The position numbers and the translations under genes were made by a program. A DNA stretch of 64,000 nucleotides from CALDSL01 sp039810245. GTDB lineage: Bacteria > Chloroflexota > Anaerolineae > Anaerolineales > Anaerolineaceae. The notes below the pieces were generated by a model. The model was not told the origin of the DNA. It searched no databases and saw nothing but the letters and a program-made list of their open reading frames with translations. The DNA lies in assembly GCA_039810245.1 (NCBI GenBank), contig JBDHWQ010000015.1, positions 22,602-86,601 of the forward strand. Reading direction: 5' to 3'. Shown in pieces: positions 42,145 through 50,517 of this stretch. Positions within the stretch are counted from its first letter, which is position 1; each line of letters opens with the position of its first letter.

Positions 42145-42193
42145 TGACGCAACGCGTCATCACATTTATAACGCATCGCGTTATGGAAGTCAA
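42145..42193 (-). promoter_or_regulatory. Promoter with two perfect 15-bp operator palindromes
   Basis: On the minus strand TTGACT (42188-42193), 17 bp, TATAAA (42165-42170) forms the promoter of the phasin/PhaR-like operon. TAACGC-N3-GCGTTA (42169-42183) occupies the spacer, and TGACGC-N3-GCGTCA (42145-42159) covers the expected start site. Both are perfect dyads with an ACGC...GCGT core, centres 24 bp apart. This is a classic repressor layout; the PhaR-like product is the obvious candidate. Confidence 0.75.
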
Positions 42194-42282
42194 GGGGCAA
42201 TTTGTCCCAATTCGTGCCGGGTTTGCAGCGTCCCTCAATCCTTGCTACAATCAAGGCAAACGACAGACAATGGGAGCCGTAC

Positions 42283-42969
42283 ATGGGTATTGAGTATGTG
42301 ATTATCGACGAAACACAGATCCTCATCCGCTTGTTAATTTCGGCGCTGCTGGGCGCGATGATCGGTTTCGAGCGCGAGCGCCAGAATCAGCCCGCCGGGC
42401 TGCGCACGCACACGATCCTGGCGGTGGGTTGCACCCTGGCGATGACACTTTCGATCAATATTGCCATGCAATTCCGCAGCCTGGTGCCTAACGGCGATCC
42501 GGCGCGCCTGGCTGCCCAGGTGATTTCCGGTATTGGCTTCCTCGGCGCGGGGGCTATCCTGCGTTTTGGCAATAATATTCGTGGGCTCACTACCGCCACT
42601 TCGCTGTGGACCCTGGCGATCATCGGTATGGCGGTAGGAGCAGGGCACTTCTTTTCCGCCACGGCAGCCACGGTGCTGCTGCTGGTGGTACTGACCCTGC
42701 TCGACCGGGTGGAAAAGCGCTTTATCAAGACCTACCGCACGATGAACGTGCAGGTGGAAGTGGTGGATCGCGCCGGCGTGCTGGATGAGCTGCGCGGCCT
42801 GATCCGCGACGAACACACATCCATCATCCAGACTACCGTGACGCGCGATTTTGAGAATGACTATGCCGCGTATAACCTGGTGGTGAAAACAGTGGAAGAA
42901 GCGCCCATCGACCAGTTGTTCGATAAATTAACCACGTTGAAAGGTGTCAAGAGCATCAAAATCGAATAG
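42283..42969 (+). CDS. MgtC/SapB family membrane protein
   Basis: A 228-residue protein with four to five TM helices and the MgtC motifs LLGAMIGFERERQNQPAGLRTHTILAVG, GIGFLGAGAI and GLTTATSLWTLAIIGMAVGAG, followed by a ~80-residue ACT-like cytosolic C-terminal domain. MgtC proteins are linked to Mg homeostasis and ATP-synthase modulation in some bacteria; the role here is unknown. A TG-extended TACAAT (42246-42251) and GGGAG six bases before ATG support the start. Confidence 0.88.
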   Translation: MGIEYVIIDETQILIRLLISALLGAMIGFERERQNQPAGLRTHTILAVGCTLAMTLSINIAMQFRSLVPNGDPARLAAQVISGIGFLGAGAILRFGNNIRGLTTATSLWTLAIIGMAVGAGHFFSATAATVLLLVVLTLLDRVEKRFIKTYRTMNVQVEVVDRAGVLDELRGLIRDEHTSIIQTTVTRDFENDYAAYNLVVKTVEEAPIDQLFDKLTTLKGVKSIKIE

Positions 42970-43026
42970 AATGAAATTGTCCTCACAATGGCAGCCTGCT
43001 TCATATACGATTCTTACAGATCGCTG

Positions 43027-43056
43027 TTGTTTCCTTAACACCCCGGATGCTATAAT
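43027..43056 (+). promoter_or_regulatory. Promoter of clpC
   Basis: TTGTTT (43027-43032), 18 bp, TG-extended TATAAT (43051-43056). No CtsR- or CIRCE-like repeat is evident between it and ATG 43110. Confidence 0.6.
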
Positions 43057-43109
43057 GCACCAACGCACTACCCGTATTGGCTCTGTGTATAAAAGGATGG
43101 ATATTTCCT

Positions 43110-45593
43110 ATGATGAGATTTGATCGATTTACCGAGCGCGCCCAAGAAGCCGCTCAGCGCGCTGCGGAAATTATCCAGCGTTATGGACACAATCAGATTG
43201 ATACAGAGCATATCTTATTGGCATTGATCGAACAGCCTCAGGGAGTCATTCCTCAGATTCTTGAGATCTTAAAAGTCGATGCGAATGCTCTATCGGAACG
43301 GTTGGATTACATTCTGCGCACCAGCCCCAAAGCCAGCATTTTTGGCGGCGGAGCCGGGCAGATTTTTATTACCCCGCGCGTTAAGCGTATCATCGACCTG
43401 GCCAATGAAGAGGCCAGCCGGCTGAAGGATGAATATATTTCCACCGAGCATCTCTTCCTGGCCATCCTCAGCGAGCGCAACACGCCTGCTGCCCGGCTGC
43501 TGGAAGGCGCCGGCCTTAACCGCGACCGCGTGTATGAAGCCATTGTGCAGCTGCGCGGTGGCCAGCGCGTCACAGACCCGCAGGCTGAAACCCGCTATCG
43601 CACCCTGGAAAAATACTCGCGCGACCTCACAACGCAGGCGCGCGAAGGCAAGCTCGATCCGGTGATTGGCCGCGATATCGAGATCTCGCGCGTGATGCAG
43701 ATCCTCTCGCGCCGCACCAAGAATAACCCGGTACTGATCGGCGAGGCCGGTGTTGGCAAGACCGCTATCGTCGAAGGCCTGGCCCAGAAGATCGCATCGA
43801 ATGACGTGCCCGAGATCTTAATGGGCAAGCGTGTGGTATCGCTCGACCTGGGCGCCATGATCGCCGGCTCGCGCTTCCGCGGCGAGTTCGAAGAGCGCCT
43901 CAAGGCCGCAATCGAAGAAGTGCAGCGCTCGGAAGGGGAGATTATCCTCTTCATCGATGAGCTGCATACCGTTGTGGGCGCAGGCGCGGCTCAGGGCGCG
44001 ATGGACGCATCCAACATGCTCAAGCCGGCCCTGGCGCGCGGTGAGCTGCAGTGCGTGGGCGCCACCACGCTGGATGAATACCACAAGTCGATCGAAAAAG
44101 ACGCAGCGCTGGAGCGTCGCTTCGCCCCGGTATACGTGGAAGAACCTAACGTAGATGACACCATCCGCATGCTGTTTGGCCTGCGTGACCGCTACGAGGC
44201 GCATCACAAAGTGCGCTTCTCGGATGAAGCTCTCTCGGCGGCTGTGCGGCTTTCATCGCAATACGTCACCGACCGCCGCCTGCCGGATAAGGCCATCGAC
44301 CTGATGGACGAAGCCGCCGCCAAGCTGCGCGTGGCCCTGTACTCGCTGCCCCCGGATCTCAAGACGCGCAAGACCGAAATCGACCGCCTGGCCGCTGAAG
44401 AAGAACAGGCCGGCCTGGAGCGCGATTACGAACGCGCTGCCCGCAAGAAAGCCGAGCGCCTTCGCCTCGATCAGGAGTTCACCGAGCTGCGCGACCGTTG
44501 GGAAGCCGAGCACAAGCTGGATGAAGTTGTCGATGTGGATGACATTGCCCAGGTGATCGCCCAATGGACTGGCATCCCGGTCAACCAGATGATGGAAACC
44601 GAAGCAGAAAAACTGCTGCGCATGGAAGAACGCCTGCACGAGCGCATCATCGGCCAGGAAGAGGCGATTGGCGCCGTATCGGATGCCATCCGCCGCGCGC
44701 GCTCAGGGATGAAAGACCCGCGCCGCCCCATTGGATCGTTTATCTTTATCGGCCCATCCGGCGTCGGCAAAACTGAGCTGGCCAAGGCCCTGGCCGAATT
44801 CATGTTCGGTGATGAAGAAGCCATGGTGCGCCTGGATATGAGTGAATACCGCGAGCAGCACACAGTCTCGCGACTGTTTGGCGCGCCCCCGGGATACGTG
44901 GGGTATGAAGAAGGTGGCCAGCTTACCGAAGCCGTGCGCCGCCGCCCATACCGTGTGATCCTGTTTGACGAAATCGAGAAGGCACACCCGGAAGTGTGGA
45001 ACGCGCTGCTGCAGATTCTGGATGATGGCCGCCTGACTGACGGGCAGGGCCGCGTGGTGGACTTCCGCAATACGGTGCTGATCATGACGAGCAACCTGGG
45101 TACGGAGTTCGTGCGCCGCGGTGGCACGCTGGGCTTTATCCCCGGCGCTGAAAGCGACGAGGAGCGCGAATCGCACGAGAAAATCAGCAAGGCGCTGAAG
45201 AGCACCTTCCGGCCCGAGTTCCTCAATCGCATTGACGAGATCATCATGTTCTCGCCGCTCTCACTGGAGCAGATGATCGAGATCGTCCTGCTACAAATGA
45301 AGGAAGTGGAGACGCGCCTGCTGGAACACGGCCTCAAGGTAAAGCTGACCCGCGCCGCGCAGGAATGGCTGGCCAAGGTGGGTTACGACCCGGCCTTTGG
45401 CGCTCGCCCGCTGCGCCGCGCCCTGCAGAAGAGCCTCGAAAGCCCGCTGTCCATCAGCCTGCTGTCTGGCGAATTTGCTTCGGGTGATACGGTGGTGGTG
45501 GACCTGGATCCCAACCAGCAGCACCTGATCTTCCGTAAGGACGAGCCCATGTCGAAAGTGGAATTGAGCAAAGACCAGCCATCCACGGTGTAA
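43110..45593 (+). CDS. clpC: ATP-dependent Clp protease ATP-binding subunit ClpC
   Basis: An 827-residue class I Hsp100 unfoldase. The double Clp_N domain (~5-145; FTERAQEAAQRAAEIIQRYGHNQIDTEHILLALI) is followed by AAA1 with Walker A GEAGVGKT, a middle domain with coiled-coil/UVR-like segment (~400-470), and AAA2 with GPSGVGKT and RLDMSEYREQHTVSRLFGAPPGYVGYEEGG. It unfolds substrates for ClpP. AAAAGGATGG lies upstream of the ATG. It is monocistronic with a strong terminator. Confidence 0.95.
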   Translation: MMRFDRFTERAQEAAQRAAEIIQRYGHNQIDTEHILLALIEQPQGVIPQILEILKVDANALSERLDYILRTSPKASIFGGGAGQIFITPRVKRIIDLANEEASRLKDEYISTEHLFLAILSERNTPAARLLEGAGLNRDRVYEAIVQLRGGQRVTDPQAETRYRTLEKYSRDLTTQAREGKLDPVIGRDIEISRVMQILSRRTKNNPVLIGEAGVGKTAIVEGLAQKIASNDVPEILMGKRVVSLDLGAMIAGSRFRGEFEERLKAAIEEVQRSEGEIILFIDELHTVVGAGAAQGAMDASNMLKPALARGELQCVGATTLDEYHKSIEKDAALERRFAPVYVEEPNVDDTIRMLFGLRDRYEAHHKVRFSDEALSAAVRLSSQYVTDRRLPDKAIDLMDEAAAKLRVALYSLPPDLKTRKTEIDRLAAEEEQAGLERDYERAARKKAERLRLDQEFTELRDRWEAEHKLDEVVDVDDIAQVIAQWTGIPVNQMMETEAEKLLRMEERLHERIIGQEEAIGAVSDAIRRARSGMKDPRRPIGSFIFIGPSGVGKTELAKALAEFMFGDEEAMVRLDMSEYREQHTVSRLFGAPPGYVGYEEGGQLTEAVRRRPYRVILFDEIEKAHPEVWNALLQILDDGRLTDGQGRVVDFRNTVLIMTSNLGTEFVRRGGTLGFIPGAESDEERESHEKISKALKSTFRPEFLNRIDEIIMFSPLSLEQMIEIVLLQMKEVETRLLEHGLKVKLTRAAQEWLAKVGYDPAFGARPLRRALQKSLESPLSISLLSGEFASGDTVVVDLDPNQQHLIFRKDEPMSKVELSKDQPSTV

Positions 45594-45615
45594 TTCACCG
45601 GCGGACGGGCGAAAG

Positions 45616-45661
45616 AAACCGGGTTCTGTGGCCATCACGATCGCAGAACCCGGTTTTATTT
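45616..45661 (+). terminator. Terminator of clpC
   Basis: AAACCGGGTTCTG (45616-45628) pairs perfectly with CAGAACCCGGTTT (45644-45656), followed by TATTT. Confidence 0.85.
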
Positions 45662-45709
45662 CCGGTGGGCCCGCGGGAACCAAACCTGAAGCTGCCCCGT
45701 CTGGTATGC

Positions 45710-46225
45710 ATGAAGAACAAACCTGTGAAAACCAACCATCGAACCTCGCGCGCTTTCAGCGCACTGTTCATTCTCGTGATCCTGGCGGCATGTGGCAGCG
45801 TGGAAATGGTGCCGCCGCCCGACCCGACGCGCCTGCCGCCGGATGCACCCGTGCAATCCGGTGAAGCAACGCCCGGCGCGACTGCACCGCGGCCGTATGA
45901 CCCGCAGCCCGGGGACGACTCCCTGCAGCGCGGCCCGGTATTCCTGGATGAAAGCGGTGTGCTGCTAATGGAAAGTTATCCACCGCAGGCTGCAGTGCGG
46001 CTGGTAGGCAATTTGCCCACGCCATGCCACAGCCTGCGCGTGCGCATGTCACCGCCGGATGCGGAAAACAGGATCCGGTTGGAAGCTTATTCGCTGGTTG
46101 ATGCCGGCGTGGTCTGCGCGGAAGTGCTGCAACCATTTGAGATAACCATCCCGTTGGGTATTACGTCCGGGAATTATCACGTCCTGGTAAACGAAACAGA
46201 AATCGGTACGATCGAACTGCAATAA
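45710..46225 (+). CDS. Small lipoprotein of unknown function
   Basis: A 171-residue protein with signal sequence and lipobox LAAC (Cys ~28), then a Pro-rich linker and a compact ~95-residue beta-rich domain: VRLVGNLPTPCHSLRVRMSPPDAENRIRLEAYSLVDAGVVCAEVLQPFEITIPLG. Two cysteines (PCH and VCAE) could form a disulfide. I do not recognise a named family. ATG 45710 is the first start giving a proper signal peptide; its ribosome binding site is weak. Confidence 0.7.
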   Translation: MKNKPVKTNHRTSRAFSALFILVILAACGSVEMVPPPDPTRLPPDAPVQSGEATPGATAPRPYDPQPGDDSLQRGPVFLDESGVLLMESYPPQAAVRLVGNLPTPCHSLRVRMSPPDAENRIRLEAYSLVDAGVVCAEVLQPFEITIPLGITSGNYHVLVNETEIGTIELQ

Positions 46226-46257
46226 GGACTAGGCAGGATTTGCGCTATACTTAACCT

Positions 46258-47967
46258 ATGGTTGTCGATCCCGCCCAGGTTCACGCCTTTCTCAAGACAA
46301 TCCATTTGTTTGGCCGGCTGGATGACGAGCAGCTAGATTTGCTGGTCGAGCATATCGATTCGCGCGTGGTGGCGCGCGAAGACCTGGTATACGACCTGAG
46401 CTCCGACGCGCTGGACGTGTATTTTCTGTACAGCGGTAAGGTGCAGCAGCAGCGCTCGGTCAACGAGTTCGACAGCTATGATGGCATCCTTGCTCCGGGC
46501 GACTTCTTCGGATTGGAAGCCATCTCAGGCGAGCCATACCGGCTGACCAGTGCCGTGGCGCTGGAAGATAGCATCGTGCTCAGCATTTCCGCCGAGCAAC
46601 TTGAAGCCGTCAGCTACGAGCTGCCTGAGCTGCGTTACCGGCTGAACCTGGCGGTGCGCAGCTATCTTACCCTGCTGGCTGCCGACCTGGCCTGGCGTGA
46701 GCCGGGGGAGAATATCTATTACTACGCGCGTCGCCATATGATCTCGCTGTTCCTGCAACTCATCGGTCCCCTGGTAGCAGGGCTGATTGCGCTGACCGCT
46801 TTTCTGATCGGCGAAATTGCCATGCGCGGCTCGATGACCATCCCGCTGATCGTTGCCACACTGGCCGCGCTGGTGGCGGTGGGGTGGGGCTTCTGGTCCT
46901 GGCTGGACTGGCGCAATGACTTTTTCGTCATCACCGACCGGCGCATCCTGGTGTTTGAAAAAGTGATCCTGATGTTTGACAGCCGCTCGGAAACGCCGCT
47001 GGAAGCCGTGCTGGCTGTCAACCAGCGCACCACGTGGTTGGGGCGTATTCTTGCCTATGGCGATATTATGGTCAAGAGCTTTACCGGCACGTTGATGATG
47101 ACCTACCTGGAAGGTCCGCAGGAAGTGCAGCAGATGATCGAATACCTGTTGCTGCGCGCCCGCTCGCGCAAAACCAGTGAAGAGATGCGCGCCATCCGTC
47201 GCACCATCCGCGAGCGTTTGCACAAAGAACGGCCGCTTCCACCGCAGCAGCCGCCAAAGCCGAAGGTGGAAGAAAAAGAGCTGGTAGAACCATCCAGCAT
47301 GGAAATGAGCCGGCTGCAGCGCGCGCTGGCGAACTTCCTGCACCTGCGCGTCGAAGACCGAGGGGCGATTACCTATCGTAAGTTCTGGTTGGTACTGCTG
47401 CAGCAGGCCTGGATCCCCACGCTGATCCTTCTGGGATTACTGCTTCTCATTATTCTGCGCGTAGCCAATGTAATTACGTTCTTTTCCATCCCGGCGTTAT
47501 TGATGGTGGTGTTCTTCGTCGGTTTGATCGTCACTGGGTGGTGGATTTACGAGTACTGGGATTGGACCAACGATATTTATGTCATCACCAGCGAGCAGAT
47601 TGTCGACGTAGACAAGCGCCCGCTGGGAACCGAGACGCGCAAGGCTGCGCCGATTAAGAATATCCTCAGCATTGAATCGCAGCGCCTGGGTTTCTGGGGC
47701 AATATCTTTAACTACGGCACCGTGTTTATTAAAGTGGGTGATACCACCTTTACGTTCGATTATGTGTATAACCCGCTGCAGGTGCAGCGCGAGCTATTTA
47801 ACCGCTTCAGCGAGGTAAAAGAACGCGAGCGCCAGGCGCAAGAAAATGCCGACCGCAAGCGTATGGCTGACTGGCTCGAGGTGTACCACCAGGTGGAGCA
47901 GGAAGAAGAGGATGAAGAGGGCGGCCCGGTTCTGCCGCCACCGCCACCCGCGCCATTTCCAAGATAG
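46258..47967 (+). CDS. Cyclic-nucleotide-binding-like domain fused to two TM-PH modules
   Basis: A 569-residue protein. Residues ~10-130 form a cNMP-binding-like domain (IHLFGRLDDEQLDLLVEHI...DVYFLYSGKVQQQ...ILAPGDFFGLEAISGEPYRLTSAVALEDSIVLSISAEQLEAV). Two modules follow, each with a TM pair and a bacterial PH-like domain (TM ~165-215, PH ~220-300; TM ~385-440, PH ~445-520, each with FFVITDRRILVFEK- or IYVITSEQIVDVDK-like strands). The tail is acidic and Pro-rich. Probably a membrane-associated sensor; ligand unknown. TATACT (46246-46251) ends 6 nt before the ATG, suggesting a leaderless mRNA. Confidence 0.78.
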   Translation: MVVDPAQVHAFLKTIHLFGRLDDEQLDLLVEHIDSRVVAREDLVYDLSSDALDVYFLYSGKVQQQRSVNEFDSYDGILAPGDFFGLEAISGEPYRLTSAVALEDSIVLSISAEQLEAVSYELPELRYRLNLAVRSYLTLLAADLAWREPGENIYYYARRHMISLFLQLIGPLVAGLIALTAFLIGEIAMRGSMTIPLIVATLAALVAVGWGFWSWLDWRNDFFVITDRRILVFEKVILMFDSRSETPLEAVLAVNQRTTWLGRILAYGDIMVKSFTGTLMMTYLEGPQEVQQMIEYLLLRARSRKTSEEMRAIRRTIRERLHKERPLPPQQPPKPKVEEKELVEPSSMEMSRLQRALANFLHLRVEDRGAITYRKFWLVLLQQAWIPTLILLGLLLLIILRVANVITFFSIPALLMVVFFVGLIVTGWWIYEYWDWTNDIYVITSEQIVDVDKRPLGTETRKAAPIKNILSIESQRLGFWGNIFNYGTVFIKVGDTTFTFDYVYNPLQVQRELFNRFSEVKERERQAQENADRKRMADWLEVYHQVEQEEEDEEGGPVLPPPPPAPFPR

Positions 47968-47978
47968 CTTTTCCAGAA

Positions 47979-47984
47979 TATAAT
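47979..47984 (+). promoter_or_regulatory. -10 box of the def-recF transcript
   Basis: TATAAT, about 30 nt before ATG 48015, with GAGTGAGGAACG as ribosome binding region. No clear -35. Confidence 0.45.
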
Positions 47985-48014
47985 TGACCCATATTGTTGG
48001 AAGAGTGAGGAACG

Positions 48015-48521
48015 ATGGCGATTCGCGAGATTGTATTCGTGCCTGATCCGGTTTTACGGCGCAAGGCACATAAAGTTACGGATTATGATAAAGACCTGCA
48101 AACCCTGGTGGATGACATGGTGGAAACCATGCGCAAGGCGCCTGGTGTTGGCCTGGCCGCGCCTCAGGTGGGTATTGCCACGCGGCTGATCGTGGTCGAA
48201 TATGGCGATGAGGAAGATGAAAATGCACCCAAAAAGTTGTATATCGTCGCCAACCCCGAGATTGTGAAGGCTTCGGAAGGGACCGAGAACGGCGTCGAAG
48301 CCTGCCTGTCCGTTCCCGGGCTGGTAGGCGAGGTGGACCGGAACCTGAAGATCCTGGTGAAAGGCTACAACCGCCGCGGGCAGCCGGTGAAGATCAAGGC
48401 TGAGGGCTGGCTGGCGCGTATTTTCCAACACGAAATAGACCATTTGGATGGGGTGCTGTTTACTGATCGCGCCAGCTCGGTATGGAAGCCGAAAGAAGGC
48501 GAGCCCATTCCGGCCGATTAG
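48015..48521 (+). CDS. def: Peptide deformylase
   Basis: A 168-residue metalloenzyme that removes the formyl group from nascent proteins. All three family motifs are present: GVGLAAPQVG, ACLSVPG (usually EGCLSVPG; the Cys ligand is retained) and QHEIDHLDG. AGTGAGGAACG precedes the ATG. recF starts 1 bp after its stop, so the two are co-transcribed. Confidence 0.95.
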   Translation: MAIREIVFVPDPVLRRKAHKVTDYDKDLQTLVDDMVETMRKAPGVGLAAPQVGIATRLIVVEYGDEEDENAPKKLYIVANPEIVKASEGTENGVEACLSVPGLVGEVDRNLKILVKGYNRRGQPVKIKAEGWLARIFQHEIDHLDGVLFTDRASSVWKPKEGEPIPAD

Positions 48522-48522
48522 C

Positions 48523-49725
48523 ATGTACCTCACGAGACTGTCGCTGACCAATTTTCGTGCTTTCACCCGCCTGGATATGGATGTACCCCGGCGGCTTCTT
48601 CTGTTGGTGGGCGACAATGCGCAGGGAAAAACCAGCATCCTGGAATCAGTCTTCTACCTGGCCACCTTCACCTCGCTGCAAGCGCAGAGCGACCGCCAGT
48701 TGGTGAACTTTCTGGTCAGCAACGAGCCGCTGGCAGTCACGCGAATGGTAGCTGAATTCCAGCGCGGTGAGCGCCGCCATAAAATGGAAGTACGGTTGAT
48801 TATCGACTCGAGCGCCACGAACGGCGGGCGACTGCGCAAGGAAATCCTGGTTGATGGCGCCAAGCGCGCCGCGCATGAGGCGATGGGCGCATTCAACGCG
48901 GTGATGTTTGTGCCGCAGATGACCCGCATCATTGAAGCCGGACCGGAAGAGCGCCGGCGTTATCTGAACCTGGCGCTATCGCAGGCTGTGCCGGGTTATG
49001 CCCTGGCGTTGAGCGAATATAACCAGATTGTCGCCCAGCGCAATGCACTGCTGAAGCAGCTTTTCGAGCGCAGCAGCAGCGACGTGGATCAGCTTGGTTA
49101 CTGGGACGACTTGCTCACGGCGCGCGGCGCCACCCTGATCCACGCTCGCATCGGCGCGGTGGAAGAGATGGAACGCCAGGCGGCGCGCATCCACCACCGG
49201 CTGACGCACTCGCAGGAAATTCTGCGCCTGGTCTACCAGCCATCTTATGATCCGTTGGAGCAGCCCCAGGGCCAGTACAGCCTGCCCATTCGCGCGCAAG
49301 CGTACCGCAATAACATCTCGCACGAGCAAATCCAGAAGGGCTTTCTGGCGCGGCTGGCGGCGGTGCGATCGGAAGAGATCGCGCGCGGCGTGACTACCAT
49401 CGGCCCGCACCGTGATGAGATGCGCTTCCTCGCCAATGGCATCGACCTGGGCGATTTTGGCTCACGCGGCCAGGTGCGCACCGCACTGCTGTCGCTCAAG
49501 TTGGCCGAGGTCGGCTGGCTGCAGGAGCGTACCGGTCACTGGCCGGTGCTGCTGCTCGACGAAACGCTGGCAGAGCTGGACACGCAGCGCCGCCTCGACC
49601 TGCAAACCTACCTGCGTGAGACCGAGCAGGTGTTGATGACCACCACCGACCTGAAGCTGTTCGACCCGGAATTTGCCGCACAAAGCACCATCTGGAACAT
49701 CAAAGCCGGCGTCGTGGTGAGCTAG
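48523..49725 (+). CDS. recF: DNA replication and repair protein RecF
   Basis: A 400-residue SMC-like ATPase: MYLTRLSLTNFRAFTRLDM, Walker A GDNAQGKTS (canonically GxNGxGKT), NAVMFVPQMTRIIEAGPEERRRYLNLALSQ, the signature region TTIGPHRDEMRFLANGIDLGDFGSRGQVRTALLSLKLAE and Walker B VLLLDETLAELD. It loads RecA at gapped DNA with RecO/RecR. The start follows the def stop directly. The 3' end overlaps the convergent rsmG by four bases. It is not in a dnaA-dnaN context here. Confidence 0.92.
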   Translation: MYLTRLSLTNFRAFTRLDMDVPRRLLLLVGDNAQGKTSILESVFYLATFTSLQAQSDRQLVNFLVSNEPLAVTRMVAEFQRGERRHKMEVRLIIDSSATNGGRLRKEILVDGAKRAAHEAMGAFNAVMFVPQMTRIIEAGPEERRRYLNLALSQAVPGYALALSEYNQIVAQRNALLKQLFERSSSDVDQLGYWDDLLTARGATLIHARIGAVEEMERQAARIHHRLTHSQEILRLVYQPSYDPLEQPQGQYSLPIRAQAYRNNISHEQIQKGFLARLAAVRSEEIARGVTTIGPHRDEMRFLANGIDLGDFGSRGQVRTALLSLKLAEVGWLQERTGHWPVLLLDETLAELDTQRRLDLQTYLRETEQVLMTTTDLKLFDPEFAAQSTIWNIKAGVVVS

Positions 49726-50435
49726 TTCAGCGGCGTTTTGGCAGGGATGCCCACCCGGCGCGGGTAGCGCAGCGGGGTGGCGGCGACCTTATCCACCACG
49801 ATCAGGTAGCGGTCTTCGACTACGCCGGGCAGGTTGATGGGGTTCAGGTGGCGCAGGTGGCCACCCAGAATCTGGCAGGCGCGTTCAGCTTGCTGGGTTT
49901 CGGCCGGGCCGTTCTGGCCCTTTTGGGCCAGCATCGCTCCGCCCACGCGCGCCAGCGGCAGCAGGTATTCCGCCAGCGTGGACATCTGCGCCACACTGCG
50001 CGCCACGGCCCAATCGTACTTCTCGCGGTGGGCTGGCATCTGCCCCACTTCTTCGGCGCGCGCTTGGAGCACATCCACCTTTTCCAGCCCCAGCACCTGC
50101 ACCACGTGGCGGCAAAACTCAACTTTCTTGCCCACCGATTCGACCAGCGTAAGCTGCATATTGGGGTAAATCACTTTGAGAGGGATGCCGGGAAACCCCG
50201 CCCCTGTGCCAATATCGATCAGGCGTCGCGGCGGCCGGTCGCGCAGCACCAGATGACAGCTCAATGAATCGAGAAAGTGTTTGGTACGGATGCCGTCTTC
50301 ATCGCGGATAGCAGTTAGGTTAAAGCGCCCATTCCACTCCACCAGCTCTTTCTGGTAGCGTTCCAGGGCAGCGATCTGCGCGGGCGTCAGCGCCAGGCCC
50401 AACAGCAATTGCACTTCCTGCCGGAGTTTTTCCAT
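49722..50435 (-). CDS. rsmG: 16S rRNA (guanine-527-N7) methyltransferase RsmG
   Basis: A 237-residue SAM-dependent methyltransferase with LVEWNGRFNLTAIRDEDGIRTKHFLDSL, the SAM loop DIGTGAGFPGIPLKV and the VAARSV-like AVARSVAQMSTLAEYLLPL. It methylates G527 of 16S rRNA. ATG 50435 is chosen because TATAAT (50443-50448) ends 7 nt before it; upstream in-frame codons precede that box, and no Shine-Dalgarno is seen. Confidence 0.93.
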   Translation of the reverse strand: MEKLRQEVQLLLGLALTPAQIAALERYQKELVEWNGRFNLTAIRDEDGIRTKHFLDSLSCHLVLRDRPPRRLIDIGTGAGFPGIPLKVIYPNMQLTLVESVGKKVEFCRHVVQVLGLEKVDVLQARAEEVGQMPAHREKYDWAVARSVAQMSTLAEYLLPLARVGGAMLAQKGQNGPAETQQAERACQILGGHLRHLNPINLPGVVEDRYLIVVDKVAATPLRYPRRVGIPAKTPLN

Positions 50436-50442
50436 CTTCCGA

Positions 50443-50510
50443 ATTATACCCCGGGAGCGCCGGGCGGATCCCCTTTTCTTGCCGTTTGCGGTACGCATCT
50501 CTACTATAAT
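50443..50510. promoter_or_regulatory. Divergent promoters of rsmG and the SDR gene, both adjoining the start codon
   Basis: TATAAT on the minus strand (50443-50448) is 7 nt from the rsmG ATG; TATAAT on the plus strand (50505-50510) is 7 nt from the SDR ATG (50518). No room exists for a 5' leader in either direction. Confidence 0.65.
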
Positions 50511-50517
50511 GAGACCG

